Shown: positions 1-6,843, counted from the stretch's first letter. The stretch is 10,683 nucleotides of DNA from JAHBVH01 sp034437715 (GCA_034437715.1 DAOTTR010000281.1:1-10683); one strand, 5' to 3'. The notes: generated by a model from the letters alone, not told the origin. Numbers and translations are program-made.

Positions 1-60
1 TTCTTTCATCAGCTCTTTGATTAGCTCTGCTTTGAAAGTATTGCTGTACTGTTTACGCAT
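1..60 (-). CDS. IS3-type transposase orfA, N-terminus (partial)
   Basis: Reading leftward from an ATG at 60-58, the first 20 codons give MRKQYSNTFKAELIKELMKE, after which the gene leaves the window. A short basic start of the form M-R-x-x-Y-S-x-x-F-K-x-x is typical of the helix-turn-helix OrfA protein of IS3-family elements, which binds the element ends and is joined to the DDE-containing OrfB by programmed frameshifting. That family knowledge is the main support; the catalytic part is not visible. The terminal sequence just upstream (61-121) has the look of an IS3-family end, which agrees. Too little is seen to name the element or to say whether it is intact. Confidence 0.72.
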   Translation of the reverse strand, partial: MRKQYSNTFKAELIKELMKE

Positions 61-121
61 AATCCGTTCGGGACCTTATTCTTGTTCATTTTACTGTCCA
101 AATTCTTGGGTCCATTATACA
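1..121 (-). mobile_element. Right-hand terminus of an IS3-family insertion sequence (partial)
   Basis: Read on the minus strand, the sequence starting at about 121 begins TGTATAATGGACCC, then AAGAATTTGGACAG, followed by about 60 nt of leader and the orfA start codon at 60. A TG start with closely spaced GGACCC and TTGGACA blocks is the usual look of IS3-family terminal repeats. The exact edge could be 121 or 123, because both positions give a TG start. Adhesin-like coding sequence begins directly beyond it. The opposite end and any target-site duplication lie outside the window. Confidence 0.6.
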
Positions 122-2479
122 CAGTGCCGGCCTACTATTCCCTGACAACCAGCAATGCCCCGTTGTCTGTGCCATTGACACCAGGCGAAGCCTACACCAG
201 TGCCGATTTCGGTTATCAAGAAAAGGGCACAGTCAGCGGTCACCTCTATATCGACACGAATGGCGACGGCGACCAGGACGAGGGCGAACCCGACCTGGTC
301 GCCGTGGATGTTATCATCACCGACAGCACCGGTGTGAACGCAGACCGTCAGCACCGATGTCAGTGGCAACTACATGGCAATCGTGCCTCCTGGCAGCACA
401 ATCGTCGATGTGGACGAAAGTGATACCGAGTATCCAACCGGCTATCTACAGATAGAAGGCAGTGATCCTAGTGTCATAACCGTACTGGCTGGACAGGATA
501 CTGATGCCGGCAACGACGGCTACGTACCCAATCAAGTCATAATGGGCGGTGCTGTTTATGAAGATCTCAATGGCAATGGTAGTCAAGAGTTGGACGAACC
601 TGCGCTCGCTAATGTGACCATACAATTAAGCAACGGCCTGACAATCACCACTGATGCCCAAGGTACCTATACCTTTACGGTGATTCCTGGTACCTACGTG
701 ATTTTGGAAATTAATCTGGATGGATACATCTCTACAAACGCCGAGCCAGGTACGGTGGGTAGCCTCGTGCTGGATCATGACCAGATTCAAGTTACATTGG
801 CTGCCGGTAAAAGCTCTTGGCAAAATGACTTTCTTGACGTGAGATTGGCCAGCGTGAGCGGCTATGTCTTTGAAGATCTGGATGGTAACAGCCAAAGCGA
901 TACAGGTGAACCGGGTATCAGCGGTGTCGTTGTGACATTGAACACAGACATTACAACGACGACCGATGAATTTGGTTACTATCTGTTCACCGGTCTACTG
1001 CCCGGCACCTACAGCATTGCTGAGATCGATCCTGAAGGCTACAGCAGCACAGGCGATAGCGGCGGCGCGACGAACGGTCACAATCAGATTGATATAACGT
1101 TGCAATCTGGCGAGGCATTGACCCTGCAAAATTTTGGCGACGAGGGACCTGGCATTATTACAGGGATGGTTTTCGAAGACAAAAATCGGAGTGGGGTGCA
1201 GGATATCGGGGAAAATGCGATTCCCAGTGTTACTGTGACGCTTTCGGACGGCCGCTCGACCCTGGTCGATGTCAATGGCGTCTATACCTTTACCCAGGTG
1301 TGGCCAGGTAACTATACGGTGCTAGAGACGGACAGAACTGGTTACACAAGTACAACGCCCAATCTGCTGGCGGTGTATGTGGCGAGTAGTGCGGTTGTGG
1401 ACGATGTAAACTTTGGTGATCGTCTGCTCTTGGGCACTATCACAGGGCACCTCTTTGTCGATAGCAATGGCAACGGCGTTCAAGATCCCGGCGAACCTGG
1501 TCTGGCCGGTGTGGATGTGGTTGTCACCGACAGTAATGGTATAACGCAGACCGTGACGACCGATGCCACTGGCAACTATACGGCCACAGTGCCCCCTGGG
1601 TCCACTACGCTACAAGTCGATGAGCAGACATTGCCGCCAGACTATGTCCTAACAACAGGCTTTCCGCTGATTACGATCAATGTGACCGATGGCAACATTT
1701 CGATCGGACCTATCAACGGTTATCTGCCACCGAGTGCGATTGCTGGTTATGTCTATGCGGATAGCAACGGCAACGGCATTCACGATATGGACGAATCAGG
1801 GCTTGCTGGGGTGAGCTTGTTATTGTCCAATGGTATGACTGCGACCACAACGGCCACCGGTGCCTATAGCTTTACGGTCGCTTCTGGGACCTACACTGTG
1901 ACGGCCACTGATCTGCCCAACTATGTGAGTACGGGTGCCGAGCCGGGTACGGTTGGCAGTGTCGTGGTCAATGACAACACAATGGTAGTGACTGTGGGTG
2001 ATGGCGAAAGCAGCCAGGCGAATAACTTCTTGGATATGCAACTGGCCCATGTGTGGGGTGTCATTTGGATTGACATTAATCGCGACGGCATCAGAAATGA
2101 TGGAAATTTCAGCAATGAGCAGCTTGCCGGGCTTGAGGTTATCATTTACGATGCGCTAACCAATAGCCTTGTGGCAACCACAACGATCGATCTAGCGGGT
2201 GTTTACGATTTTGAAAATTTGATACCCGCTGAATATTTCCTGCAATTTACGTTGCCCGAAGGCTTTCAAGTAAGTCCAGTTTATCAGGGCGGTGACAGCA
2301 CAATGGACAGCGATGTTGATCCTGATAATCTGCGTACACCAATTATGTTGCTATTGTCAGGTGACAATAACTTGATGCTCGATATGGGCATTTCGTTGAC
2401 ACCGACCGATCTAGATGTCAGCGATGAACCGCCTATGTCGTTACCCTATCACAACTATCTACCGTCGGTTGCGCGCTAA
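122..2479 (+). pseudogene. Secreted SdrD B-like repeat protein, 5'-truncated by an IS and frameshifted
   Basis: This is the remainder of a large extracellular protein built from about 100-residue SdrD B-like (prealbumin/CNA-B-like) beta-sandwich domains. Each domain opens with a G-x-V-F-x-D-x-N-G-N-G-x-x-D-x-G-E-P motif, probably calcium-binding, and carries a later P-G-x-Y motif. Seven copies are seen, at about 226-530, 539-850, 851-1147, 1154-1432, 1433-1732, 1733-2053 and 2054-2398. The 5' part, including any signal peptide, is missing: the coding sense begins at the IS end, inside an eighth domain (the ADFGYQEKG ending). The reading frame then shifts: up to about 336 it is in frame 1, and from about 338 it continues in frame 2 to the stop at 2477-2479. 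The downstream part alone is 701 codons from an internal ATG at 374, which lies within a domain and is not a credible native start. The C-terminus is an acidic linker and then YHNYLPSVAR. Likely role: surface adhesion or matrix protein, now probably inactive. Confidence 0.8.
226..2398 (+). repeat. Array of seven SdrD B-like domain repeats
   Basis: The seven units are diverged in DNA but clear in protein. Their openings include DTNGDGDQDEGEP, DLNGNGSQELDEP, DLDGNSQSDTGEP, DKNRSGVQDIGEN, DSNGNGVQDPGEP, DSNGNGIHDMDES and DINRDGIRNDGNF. Units 1 and 5 in this order resemble each other most (ITDS or VTDS, VPPGST). Units 2 and 6 share EPGTVGS and SSxxNxFLD. This suggests that a two-domain block was copied. 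The last unit is the most diverged, and it ends in a longer loop rich in D and S. Confidence 0.7.
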
Positions 2480-2526
2480 CTTGTTCAGGACGATCTCTAG
2501 ACAGTGACAGAGCAGCAGTGATATAG

Positions 2527-2570
2527 TGGGGAAGTTGACCGGCATCTGCCAGATGTCAGTCGCTTCCCCA
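2527..2570 (+). terminator. Hairpin after the repeat-protein gene, terminator candidate
   Basis: TGGGGAAG at 2527-2534 pairs perfectly with CTTCCCCA at 2563-2570. Inside it, CATCT (2543-2547) pairs with AGATG (2551-2555) around a 3-nt loop. It lies 48 nt after the stop codon, where a terminator is expected. No clear T-run follows, so it may be a rho-independent terminator without a U-tract or only an RNA-stabilising hairpin. Confidence 0.45.
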
Positions 2571-2611
2571 TAGGCATTCGATTGATTTTACAAACCCCGC
2601 GCAATTTTGGG

Positions 2612-2636
2612 GCGCTTGCTTAACTCACCCAAGCGC
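2612..2636. promoter_or_regulatory. Inverted repeat GCGCTTG-N11-CAAGCGC over the PhyH promoter
   Basis: GCGCTTG (2612-2618) and CAAGCGC (2630-2636) form a perfect 7-bp inverted repeat with an 11-bp spacer. The left arm overlaps the -35 box and the right arm ends just before the -10 box. This is the usual place for a repressor operator. Binding of a regulator is an inference from position and symmetry. Confidence 0.35.
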
Positions 2637-2644
2637 GCTATACT
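2616..2644 (+). promoter_or_regulatory. Sigma70-type promoter for the dioxygenase gene
   Basis: A TTGCTT -35 box (2616-2621) and a TATACT -10 box (2639-2644) are separated by exactly 17 bp. Transcription would start near 2651 and give a leader of about 58 nt before the ATG at 2709. An AAGGAG ribosome-binding site sits at 2699-2704. Confidence 0.6.
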
Positions 2645-2708
2645 ATCCATGTAATCGTGCCGATTATATAATCCTACCAACCTCCACCACCAGAAAGCAA
2701 GGAGAGCC

Positions 2709-3452
2709 ATGACGCCCGAAGAAAAATTCATGTTCGATCTTGAAGGGTACATTGTGCTCAAAAATGTGCTCACACTGGCAGAGGTGGCAGAACTCAATGC
2801 CCTCGCCGACCATACCTTCTCCCAGAATAAGGAAAAGGCGGATCGCCGCACCAGCCAAGTGTCCCGTTGGGGGGCACCAGCACAAGCACTGATCGATCAT
2901 CCCAACATTGTGCCCTATTTGCTCGAACTGTTGGGGCCCAAATTTCGCATCGATCATGATTATTGCATTTTTATGACCAAGGGGGGCCGCGCCGGGGGCC
3001 TCCACGGCGGCGAAGGCGATCGGGAAGCGGATCACTGGTACAAATATCGTGACGGTGTTATGCGCAATGGGCTGACCGTGGTCACCTTCTTTCTGACCCA
3101 TGCCAATGTAGGCGATGGCGGCTTTGCTTGCATTCCTGGCAGCCACAAGAGCAACTTTGTCGATAATGTGCCTGCCGACGTGCGCATGTTCGAGCGTCGG
3201 CCACACTATGTGACGCAACCCGCCGTGGAATCAGGCGATGCGTTGATCTTCACCGAAGCCTTGATCCACGGCACCATGCCCTGGACCGCCGACCACGAAC
3301 GTCGCGCCCTTCTCTATAAATTTAGCCCTGGTCATTCTTCCTGGGCCTCTACCTATTACAATCCAGACGATTATCCTGATCTGACTGAGCAGCAGCGGCG
3401 CATTATGGCCGCGCCTTCGGTTGGCAGTCGGCCCAATAGTATTGCCGCTTGA
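2709..3452 (+). CDS. Phytanoyl-CoA dioxygenase (PhyH) family protein with an HGG iron motif
   Basis: This 247-residue cytoplasmic protein has the PhyH-type double-stranded beta-helix arrangement of Fe(II)/2-oxoglutarate oxygenases. It opens with the family-like segment FDLEGYIVLKNVLT (residues 9-22). The first iron histidine is His99 in GGLHGGEGD and the second is His187 in ALIHGTMPW. Arg198, 11 residues later, is the expected 2-oxoglutarate anchor. The 88-residue His-His spacing and the 11-residue His-Arg spacing match human PHYH (His175, His264, Arg275). However, the acidic ligand at His+2 (Asp177 in PHYH) is Gly101 here, with Glu102 and Asp104 close by. GGFACIPGSHK (137-147) and SGDALIF (175-181) are typical of the fold. 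The substrate is unknown; the family acts on many small molecules. The start is set by AAGGAG 4 nt before the ATG. The Yip1-like gene follows 48 bp downstream and may be co-transcribed. Confidence 0.85.
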   Translation: MTPEEKFMFDLEGYIVLKNVLTLAEVAELNALADHTFSQNKEKADRRTSQVSRWGAPAQALIDHPNIVPYLLELLGPKFRIDHDYCIFMTKGGRAGGLHGGEGDREADHWYKYRDGVMRNGLTVVTFFLTHANVGDGGFACIPGSHKSNFVDNVPADVRMFERRPHYVTQPAVESGDALIFTEALIHGTMPWTADHERRALLYKFSPGHSSWASTYYNPDDYPDLTEQQRRIMAAPSVGSRPNSIAA

Positions 3453-3500
3453 GTTCGCGCGATGGTGTGGCTAGAGATGCCTGCGGAGGTAGCAGATTCT

Positions 3501-4295
3501 ATGACGGAGACTTTTTTACACCTACCAGAAAAAGCAACCACGCCGGATCTCTGGTCACCGCGCGGTTGGTTACCTGCTTGGGGCCAAACGCGTGCTGCGC
3601 TGACCTTGCATGTTGATCAAGTGATCAGCCCCTGGGACGAGGAACAGGCCGCGCAATCCAACTGGACGATGACAAGTATGCGCCAAGGGCTGGGTTTGGT
3701 GGTGCTGGCGGCGTTGATCGGCGGTCTGATCCCTTTTGTCGTCAACTGGGTACAAGCCGCGCAGATCGGCACGGCGTTGCCATTGCTCTCGCTGGCGCGC
3801 TATGCAGAGCAACAAAGCGCGGTCGCGGCCTTGTCACCCTTTACCGGGGCCTGGACCGAGGCTGTGCGCACCGTGGCTGGTCTGCCCCCAAGCCTGCCGG
3901 GGTGGTTGGCGGCTGGGTTAAGTGCGCTAGGCGCTTGGGTCAATTGGCCGCTAACCTGGCTGACCATTTGGCTGATCTATGGCGCTGGCGTATTGGCGGC
4001 GCTCAAAGGGCAAGGGGCAACCAATACGCTGCCCCACCTCTATGCCGCTACGAGCTATGCCTTTGTGCCCTTGGTGTTGTTTGGCCTGCGCCCGCTACCC
4101 TACATCGGCGTACTCTTTGCCCTGACTGGCGCGATCTGGGCGCTGCTGATTTATGGGCAAGCCGTGCGCACCCTCACCCACCTATCCAACCAACGAGTGA
4201 TCGTGAGTTTGCTAGTGCCCTTGGTGGCGGCTATGCTCCTCAGCTTGGCCGTGCTCGGTATCGTTGCCCTAATCTTCCTGCCGCTGCTCTTCTAG
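3501..4295 (+). CDS. Yip1-like multi-pass membrane protein
   Basis: This protein of about 264 residues has a soluble N-terminus of about 60 residues containing SPRGWLPAWGQTRAAL, then several strongly hydrophobic segments. One is around GLVVLAALIGGLIPFVV; two or three lie between LPGWLAAGL and WALLIYGQAV; one is the C-terminal run ending FLPLLF. I estimate five or six membrane spans. The pattern WLTIWLIYGAGVL, then ATSYAFVPLVLFGL, then VRTLTHLS is what bacterial Yip1-domain proteins show. Their function is poorly known; a membrane-organising role is inferred from the eukaryotic relatives. The start at 3501 is chosen for the GGAGG at 3485-3489, although an 11-nt spacing is long. In-frame ATGs at 3462 and 3477 are alternatives with weaker sites. 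The stop codon overlaps that of the convergent DUF423 gene by 4 bp. Confidence 0.65.
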   Translation: MTETFLHLPEKATTPDLWSPRGWLPAWGQTRAALTLHVDQVISPWDEEQAAQSNWTMTSMRQGLGLVVLAALIGGLIPFVVNWVQAAQIGTALPLLSLARYAEQQSAVAALSPFTGAWTEAVRTVAGLPPSLPGWLAAGLSALGAWVNWPLTWLTIWLIYGAGVLAALKGQGATNTLPHLYAATSYAFVPLVLFGLRPLPYIGVLFALTGAIWALLIYGQAVRTLTHLSNQRVIVSLLVPLVAAMLLSLAVLGIVALIFLPLLF

Positions 4296-4669
4296 GCCCC
4301 ACTGCGCCACGCGACCAACATCAGGCAAACCCAGCCAGCGATCAACGCCACGCCACCAATCGGGGTGATGGCACCGAGCCAACGCAACCCCGTAAAGGCC
4401 ATAATATAGAGGCTGCCCGAAAAGATCACAACACCTACCACAAAAAGCCAGCCAGCGATCACCGGCAAATTGGAGTTCGGCCAGCGTTGGATCGCCACCA
4501 CCACGGCAAACAACGCCAGCGCATGATAAAAGTGATAGCGCACCCCGGTCTCATAATTTGCTAACAGATTCTCGGCAATCTTGCCACGGATGGCATGGGC
4601 CCCAAACGCACCCAATGCTACGCCCAACCCACCCAATAGACTGGCTAGTATAAAGAAAACGCGTTCCAT
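4292..4669 (-). CDS. DUF423 family small membrane protein
   Basis: The 125-residue protein has about four transmembrane helices and the family signature near its start: LGGLGVALGAFGAHAIRG (residues 13-30), followed by YETGVRYHFYHALALF. The later spans hold SGSLYIMAFTGLRWLGAITPIGG, also typical. Length and layout fit DUF423 (E. coli YgdD-like) throughout. The biochemical role of the family is not established. The gene begins immediately after the stop codon of the beta-propeller gene (TAA then ATG, no gap), with an AAGGAA site 8 nt upstream inside the end of that gene. It is therefore the last gene of the minus-strand operon and probably translationally coupled. Confidence 0.9.
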   Translation of the reverse strand: MERVFFILASLLGGLGVALGAFGAHAIRGKIAENLLANYETGVRYHFYHALALFAVVVAIQRWPNSNLPVIAGWLFVVGVVIFSGSLYIMAFTGLRWLGAITPIGGVALIAGWVCLMLVAWRSGA

Positions 4670-5749
4670 TTAGTTGATTTCCTTGCTAATTTGATAGATT
4701 GTGCCGGTAGCAAATTCGCTGACCAGCACCGTATTATCGGCCAGCACCAATAGATGCTGTGGGTTCTTCAAGCCGGTAACGAAGGGTTCGACGACCCCGG
4801 TGGCATTGTCCCCTGCTGCCGTGATGGTCACTTGGGCCACAGTCGCTTGCAGCCACAGCGCAACCAGCAACGTATCTGCGTCCCAGGGTGATGCCACGAC
4901 ACTGGTTGGTGTAGATCGTGCCGCAAACAGGGCGACAGGTGCGCGACTATTTTGGCAGCGTTCTGCCGTACCGCCATAATTGGCGGCGGCTTCCTGTTGG
5001 CCAAAACATTGGGGCCAACCAAAGTCTGCGCCTAGCTCCACTAGGTTGAGTTCATCGGGCGGGGCCGCGCCATTCACCAGATCATCGCCAATTTCAATTG
5101 TCCAGAGGCGGTTGGCCGCGTCCACCGTATGTGCATAGGCACCTTTCAAGCCGGTAGCGATTGGCTGTGGATTAGTTGGATCGGCAGGGTCCACGTGCCA
5201 GAGTGTGCCTGATCCTGCTGCCGCGGCATTGCCCTGACGCGCACCGCTGGTTTCAAAGAGTAAGTTGCCCTCTGGTGTCACCGTGAGCGTGCCATTGGAT
5301 CGTCCATTGAAGGGCAATTCGGTGAGCAGCGGTTCCAGCGTGCCGATGGTACCATCTGCCGCCACCGGGGCGCGACTTAGCTCGCGGCGTGTGGCAATCC
5401 ACAAAGTATTGTCGAGCAGGGCAATGCCGGTGGGCTTTACCAAGCCCTCTACCAGGGTTGTGCGCGCGTTGGTCTGCGGATCTAGCGCCACAATCTGGCC
5501 GTTGCCGGCATTCTCGTCACCGTTGATCTGCGCAACCCATACCTGTTCGTGCGGCCCCAGAATCATCTGGGTTGGGCCATTAAACCCCTCGGCAAACACA
5601 GTAATTGTATAGCCCTCGGCTACCGTCAGCCCATTGACTTGGTCTGTGGGTGCCGCTGCGGTTGGGATCGTGAGTGTCGGCATCGCCTCCGGCATGGCAC
5701 ACGCAGTGAGTAGGCATAATGCCAGTACGAAACTCGTAACACGAACCAT
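4670..5749 (-). CDS. Sorbosone dehydrogenase/ScyD-like beta-propeller lipoprotein
   Basis: A 359-residue exported lipoprotein. The start at 5749 gives a short signal peptide with a lipobox, LTAC, placing the lipidated cysteine at residue 17; a low-complexity P/T/A linker follows. The rest is a six-bladed beta-propeller of the glucose/sorbosone dehydrogenase superfamily. Supporting stretches are GYTITVFAEGFNGPTQM at the start of the propeller, GLVKPTGIALLDNTLWIA, ELNLVELGADFGWPQCFG and TGLKNPQHLLVLADNTVLVSE. FGWP followed by the Cys of CFG is a hallmark of this group. Some relatives bind PQQ and oxidise sugars, but others (ScyD/E type) have no proven activity, so the substrate is left open. 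The open frame extends to 5842, but the short start is preferred because GGAG lies 6 nt upstream and the longer form would overlap the sulfurtransferase. Spacing to that gene is 1 bp. Confidence 0.83.
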   Translation of the reverse strand: MVRVTSFVLALCLLTACAMPEAMPTLTIPTAAAPTDQVNGLTVAEGYTITVFAEGFNGPTQMILGPHEQVWVAQINGDENAGNGQIVALDPQTNARTTLVEGLVKPTGIALLDNTLWIATRRELSRAPVAADGTIGTLEPLLTELPFNGRSNGTLTVTPEGNLLFETSGARQGNAAAAGSGTLWHVDPADPTNPQPIATGLKGAYAHTVDAANRLWTIEIGDDLVNGAAPPDELNLVELGADFGWPQCFGQQEAAANYGGTAERCQNSRAPVALFAARSTPTSVVASPWDADTLLVALWLQATVAQVTITAAGDNATGVVEPFVTGLKNPQHLLVLADNTVLVSEFATGTIYQISKEIN

Positions 5750-5750
5750 C

Positions 5751-6605
5751 TTAGTCTCCAGTGGCAACGGGGCGTGCGGGATCGTTGACCCAGTCACTCC
5801 ACGAGCCGATATAAACACGTGCGCCGGGGGCAAAGCCGGCATGTTCCAGTGCTAATAGATTATTGTGCAAACTGACGCCAGAACCACAGTAGAAAACCGT
5901 TTCTTCCGGCTGTTTGTCGCCTAGGAGCTTGGCAAAGCGTTCCTGTAAGGCTTCTGGTGCGAGAAACTTGCCATCCGCATCCAGATTATGCGCATAGAAG
6001 GCCGACTTGGCCCCTGGGATGTGCCCGGCGACCGGGTCCATGGCATTGGCTTCGCCGCGATAACGCGATTCGGCGCGCACATCAAAGAGTTGGAACTGTT
6101 TGGTTGCCAAATTGGCCATCACCTCGTCCACGCTCACCTGCATGTGCGGTTGGGGATAGGGCAGGAAGCGGCGACGGGCTCTCTGCACTACGTCACGGGT
6201 TACCGGGCGACCTTCTTTTTGCCAGTGCCGCCAATCGCCATCCAGGACAGCAACATTGAAATGGCCCATCCAGCGCAACATCCACCAGAGCCGCCCGCCA
6301 TAGACGCCGCTGTTATCATCATAGGCCACCACCTGCACCCGCTCATCAATGCCCCAACCGGAGAGTGTTTGGGCGAATTGCGCAATCGTGGGCAGCGGGT
6401 GGCGACCGCTCTTGCCCGCAATGATCGGGCCGGATAGATCTTCGTTTAGATTAGCGTAGATCGCGCCAGGAATATGTGCTGCTTGATACGCTTGCTGGCC
6501 TGCCGTCACATCGTCCAGTTTGAAGCGGCAGTCGATTACCGCCCAGTCGGGATCGCCAATGTGCGGTGCAAGTTCTGCGGTTGAGATGAGCGTTGTGTAG
6601 TTCAT
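5751..6605 (-). CDS. Two-domain rhodanese-type sulfurtransferase (3-mercaptopyruvate/thiosulfate)
   Basis: This 284-residue protein has two rhodanese domains. The N-terminal, inactive domain (about 1-140) includes VIDCRFKL, AYQAAHIPGAIYANLNEDLSG and DGDWRHWQKEGRPV. The C-terminal, catalytic domain (about 155-284) holds LFDVRAESRYRGE, DPVAGHIPGAKSAF and the active-site loop FYCGSGVSLHNN with Cys240. A CGSGV loop, rather than CRKGV, favours 3-mercaptopyruvate over thiosulfate as donor; this comes from family knowledge. The end WSDWVNDPARPVATG is the usual family tail. It transfers sulfane sulfur to cyanide or thiol acceptors in the cytoplasm. The start at 6605 is chosen over an ATG at 6638 because an AAAGGA site precedes it at normal spacing and the N-terminus then begins like other members. 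First gene of a three-gene minus-strand operon. Confidence 0.92.
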   Translation of the reverse strand: MNYTTLISTAELAPHIGDPDWAVIDCRFKLDDVTAGQQAYQAAHIPGAIYANLNEDLSGPIIAGKSGRHPLPTIAQFAQTLSGWGIDERVQVVAYDDNSGVYGGRLWWMLRWMGHFNVAVLDGDWRHWQKEGRPVTRDVVQRARRRFLPYPQPHMQVSVDEVMANLATKQFQLFDVRAESRYRGEANAMDPVAGHIPGAKSAFYAHNLDADGKFLAPEALQERFAKLLGDKQPEETVFYCGSGVSLHNNLLALEHAGFAPGARVYIGSWSDWVNDPARPVATGD

Positions 6606-6630
6606 AGGATTTCCTTTTCGATAGTCAAAC

Positions 6631-6704
6631 CCTTCCAAGAAGGGGTAACGGGGTGGCAGGTATCAGCGGGAGTTGCCACCCGTTTCTGGAAGGATGGCTA
6701 CCCC
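6631..6704 (-). promoter_or_regulatory. Structured leader of the sulfurtransferase operon
   Basis: Between the candidate promoter and the sulfurtransferase start, the leader contains an outer stem (CCTTCCA at 6631-6637 with TGGAAGG at 6687-6693) and an inner stem (GGGTGGCA at 6651-6658 with TGCCACCC at 6674-6681, extended by AACG/CGTT after a bulge). A competing pairing is possible between GGGGTA (6642-6647, plus strand) and TACCCC (6699-6704), which would break the outer stem. There is no U-run, so a simple terminator is unlikely. A cis-regulatory RNA fold is an inference. Confidence 0.35.
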
Positions 6705-6726
6705 ATAGCGTATTTTTCTACTGAAC

Positions 6727-6755
6727 ATCGTACCCTATCTCGCCACTCCCGGCAA
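6727..6755 (-). promoter_or_regulatory. Possible promoter of the sulfurtransferase operon
   Basis: Read on the minus strand, TTGCCG (6755-6750) and TACGAT (6732-6727) are spaced 17 bp apart. Each box matches four of six consensus bases. Transcription would begin near 6720 and leave a leader of about 115 nt containing the paired structure. Weak but well placed. Confidence 0.35.
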
Positions 6756-6803
6756 TTGGGGCAATTTGCAGATGCAGTTCAGCGCTACAAGCCGGTCAGA
6801 GCT

Positions 6804-6824
6804 TTAGGGTCTCGTAGACCCTAA
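6804..6824. other. Perfect 9-bp palindrome TTAGGGTCT-CGT-AGACCCTAA
   Basis: A 9-bp perfect inverted repeat with a 3-nt loop, extendable by a G-T and a C-G pair. It lies about 50 bp upstream of the minus-strand promoter candidate. No T-run follows on either strand. It could be a regulator binding site or a transcription-blocking hairpin; the sequence alone does not decide. Confidence 0.4.
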
Positions 6825-6843
6825 GGACAGTAAAGAATCAAGT

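Noticed and set aside
82..423. Open frame of 113 codons that begins within the IS end and enters the repeat protein.
   Set aside because: It starts with a TTG inside the IS terminus without a ribosome site and ends in nonsense sequence after the frameshift. It is the IS/adhesin junction, not a gene.
2664..3218. A 184-codon minus-strand open frame opposite the dioxygenase gene.
   Set aside because: It covers the PhyH gene in antisense and crosses its promoter-proximal region; the plus strand has the promoter, ribosome site and conserved residues.
5750..5842. A 31-residue upstream extension of the beta-propeller lipoprotein.
   Set aside because: It would bury the signal peptide and overlap the sulfurtransferase by about 90 bp; the ATG at 5749 has a good GGAG site and exposes a proper lipobox.
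6661..6700. Resemblance of the minus-strand GGGTGGCAAC stretch to the T-box motif AGGGTGGNACCGCG.
   Set aside because: The leader is short, there is no recognisable stem I or specifier loop, no terminator U-run, and the gene is not an aminoacyl-tRNA synthetase or amino-acid gene.
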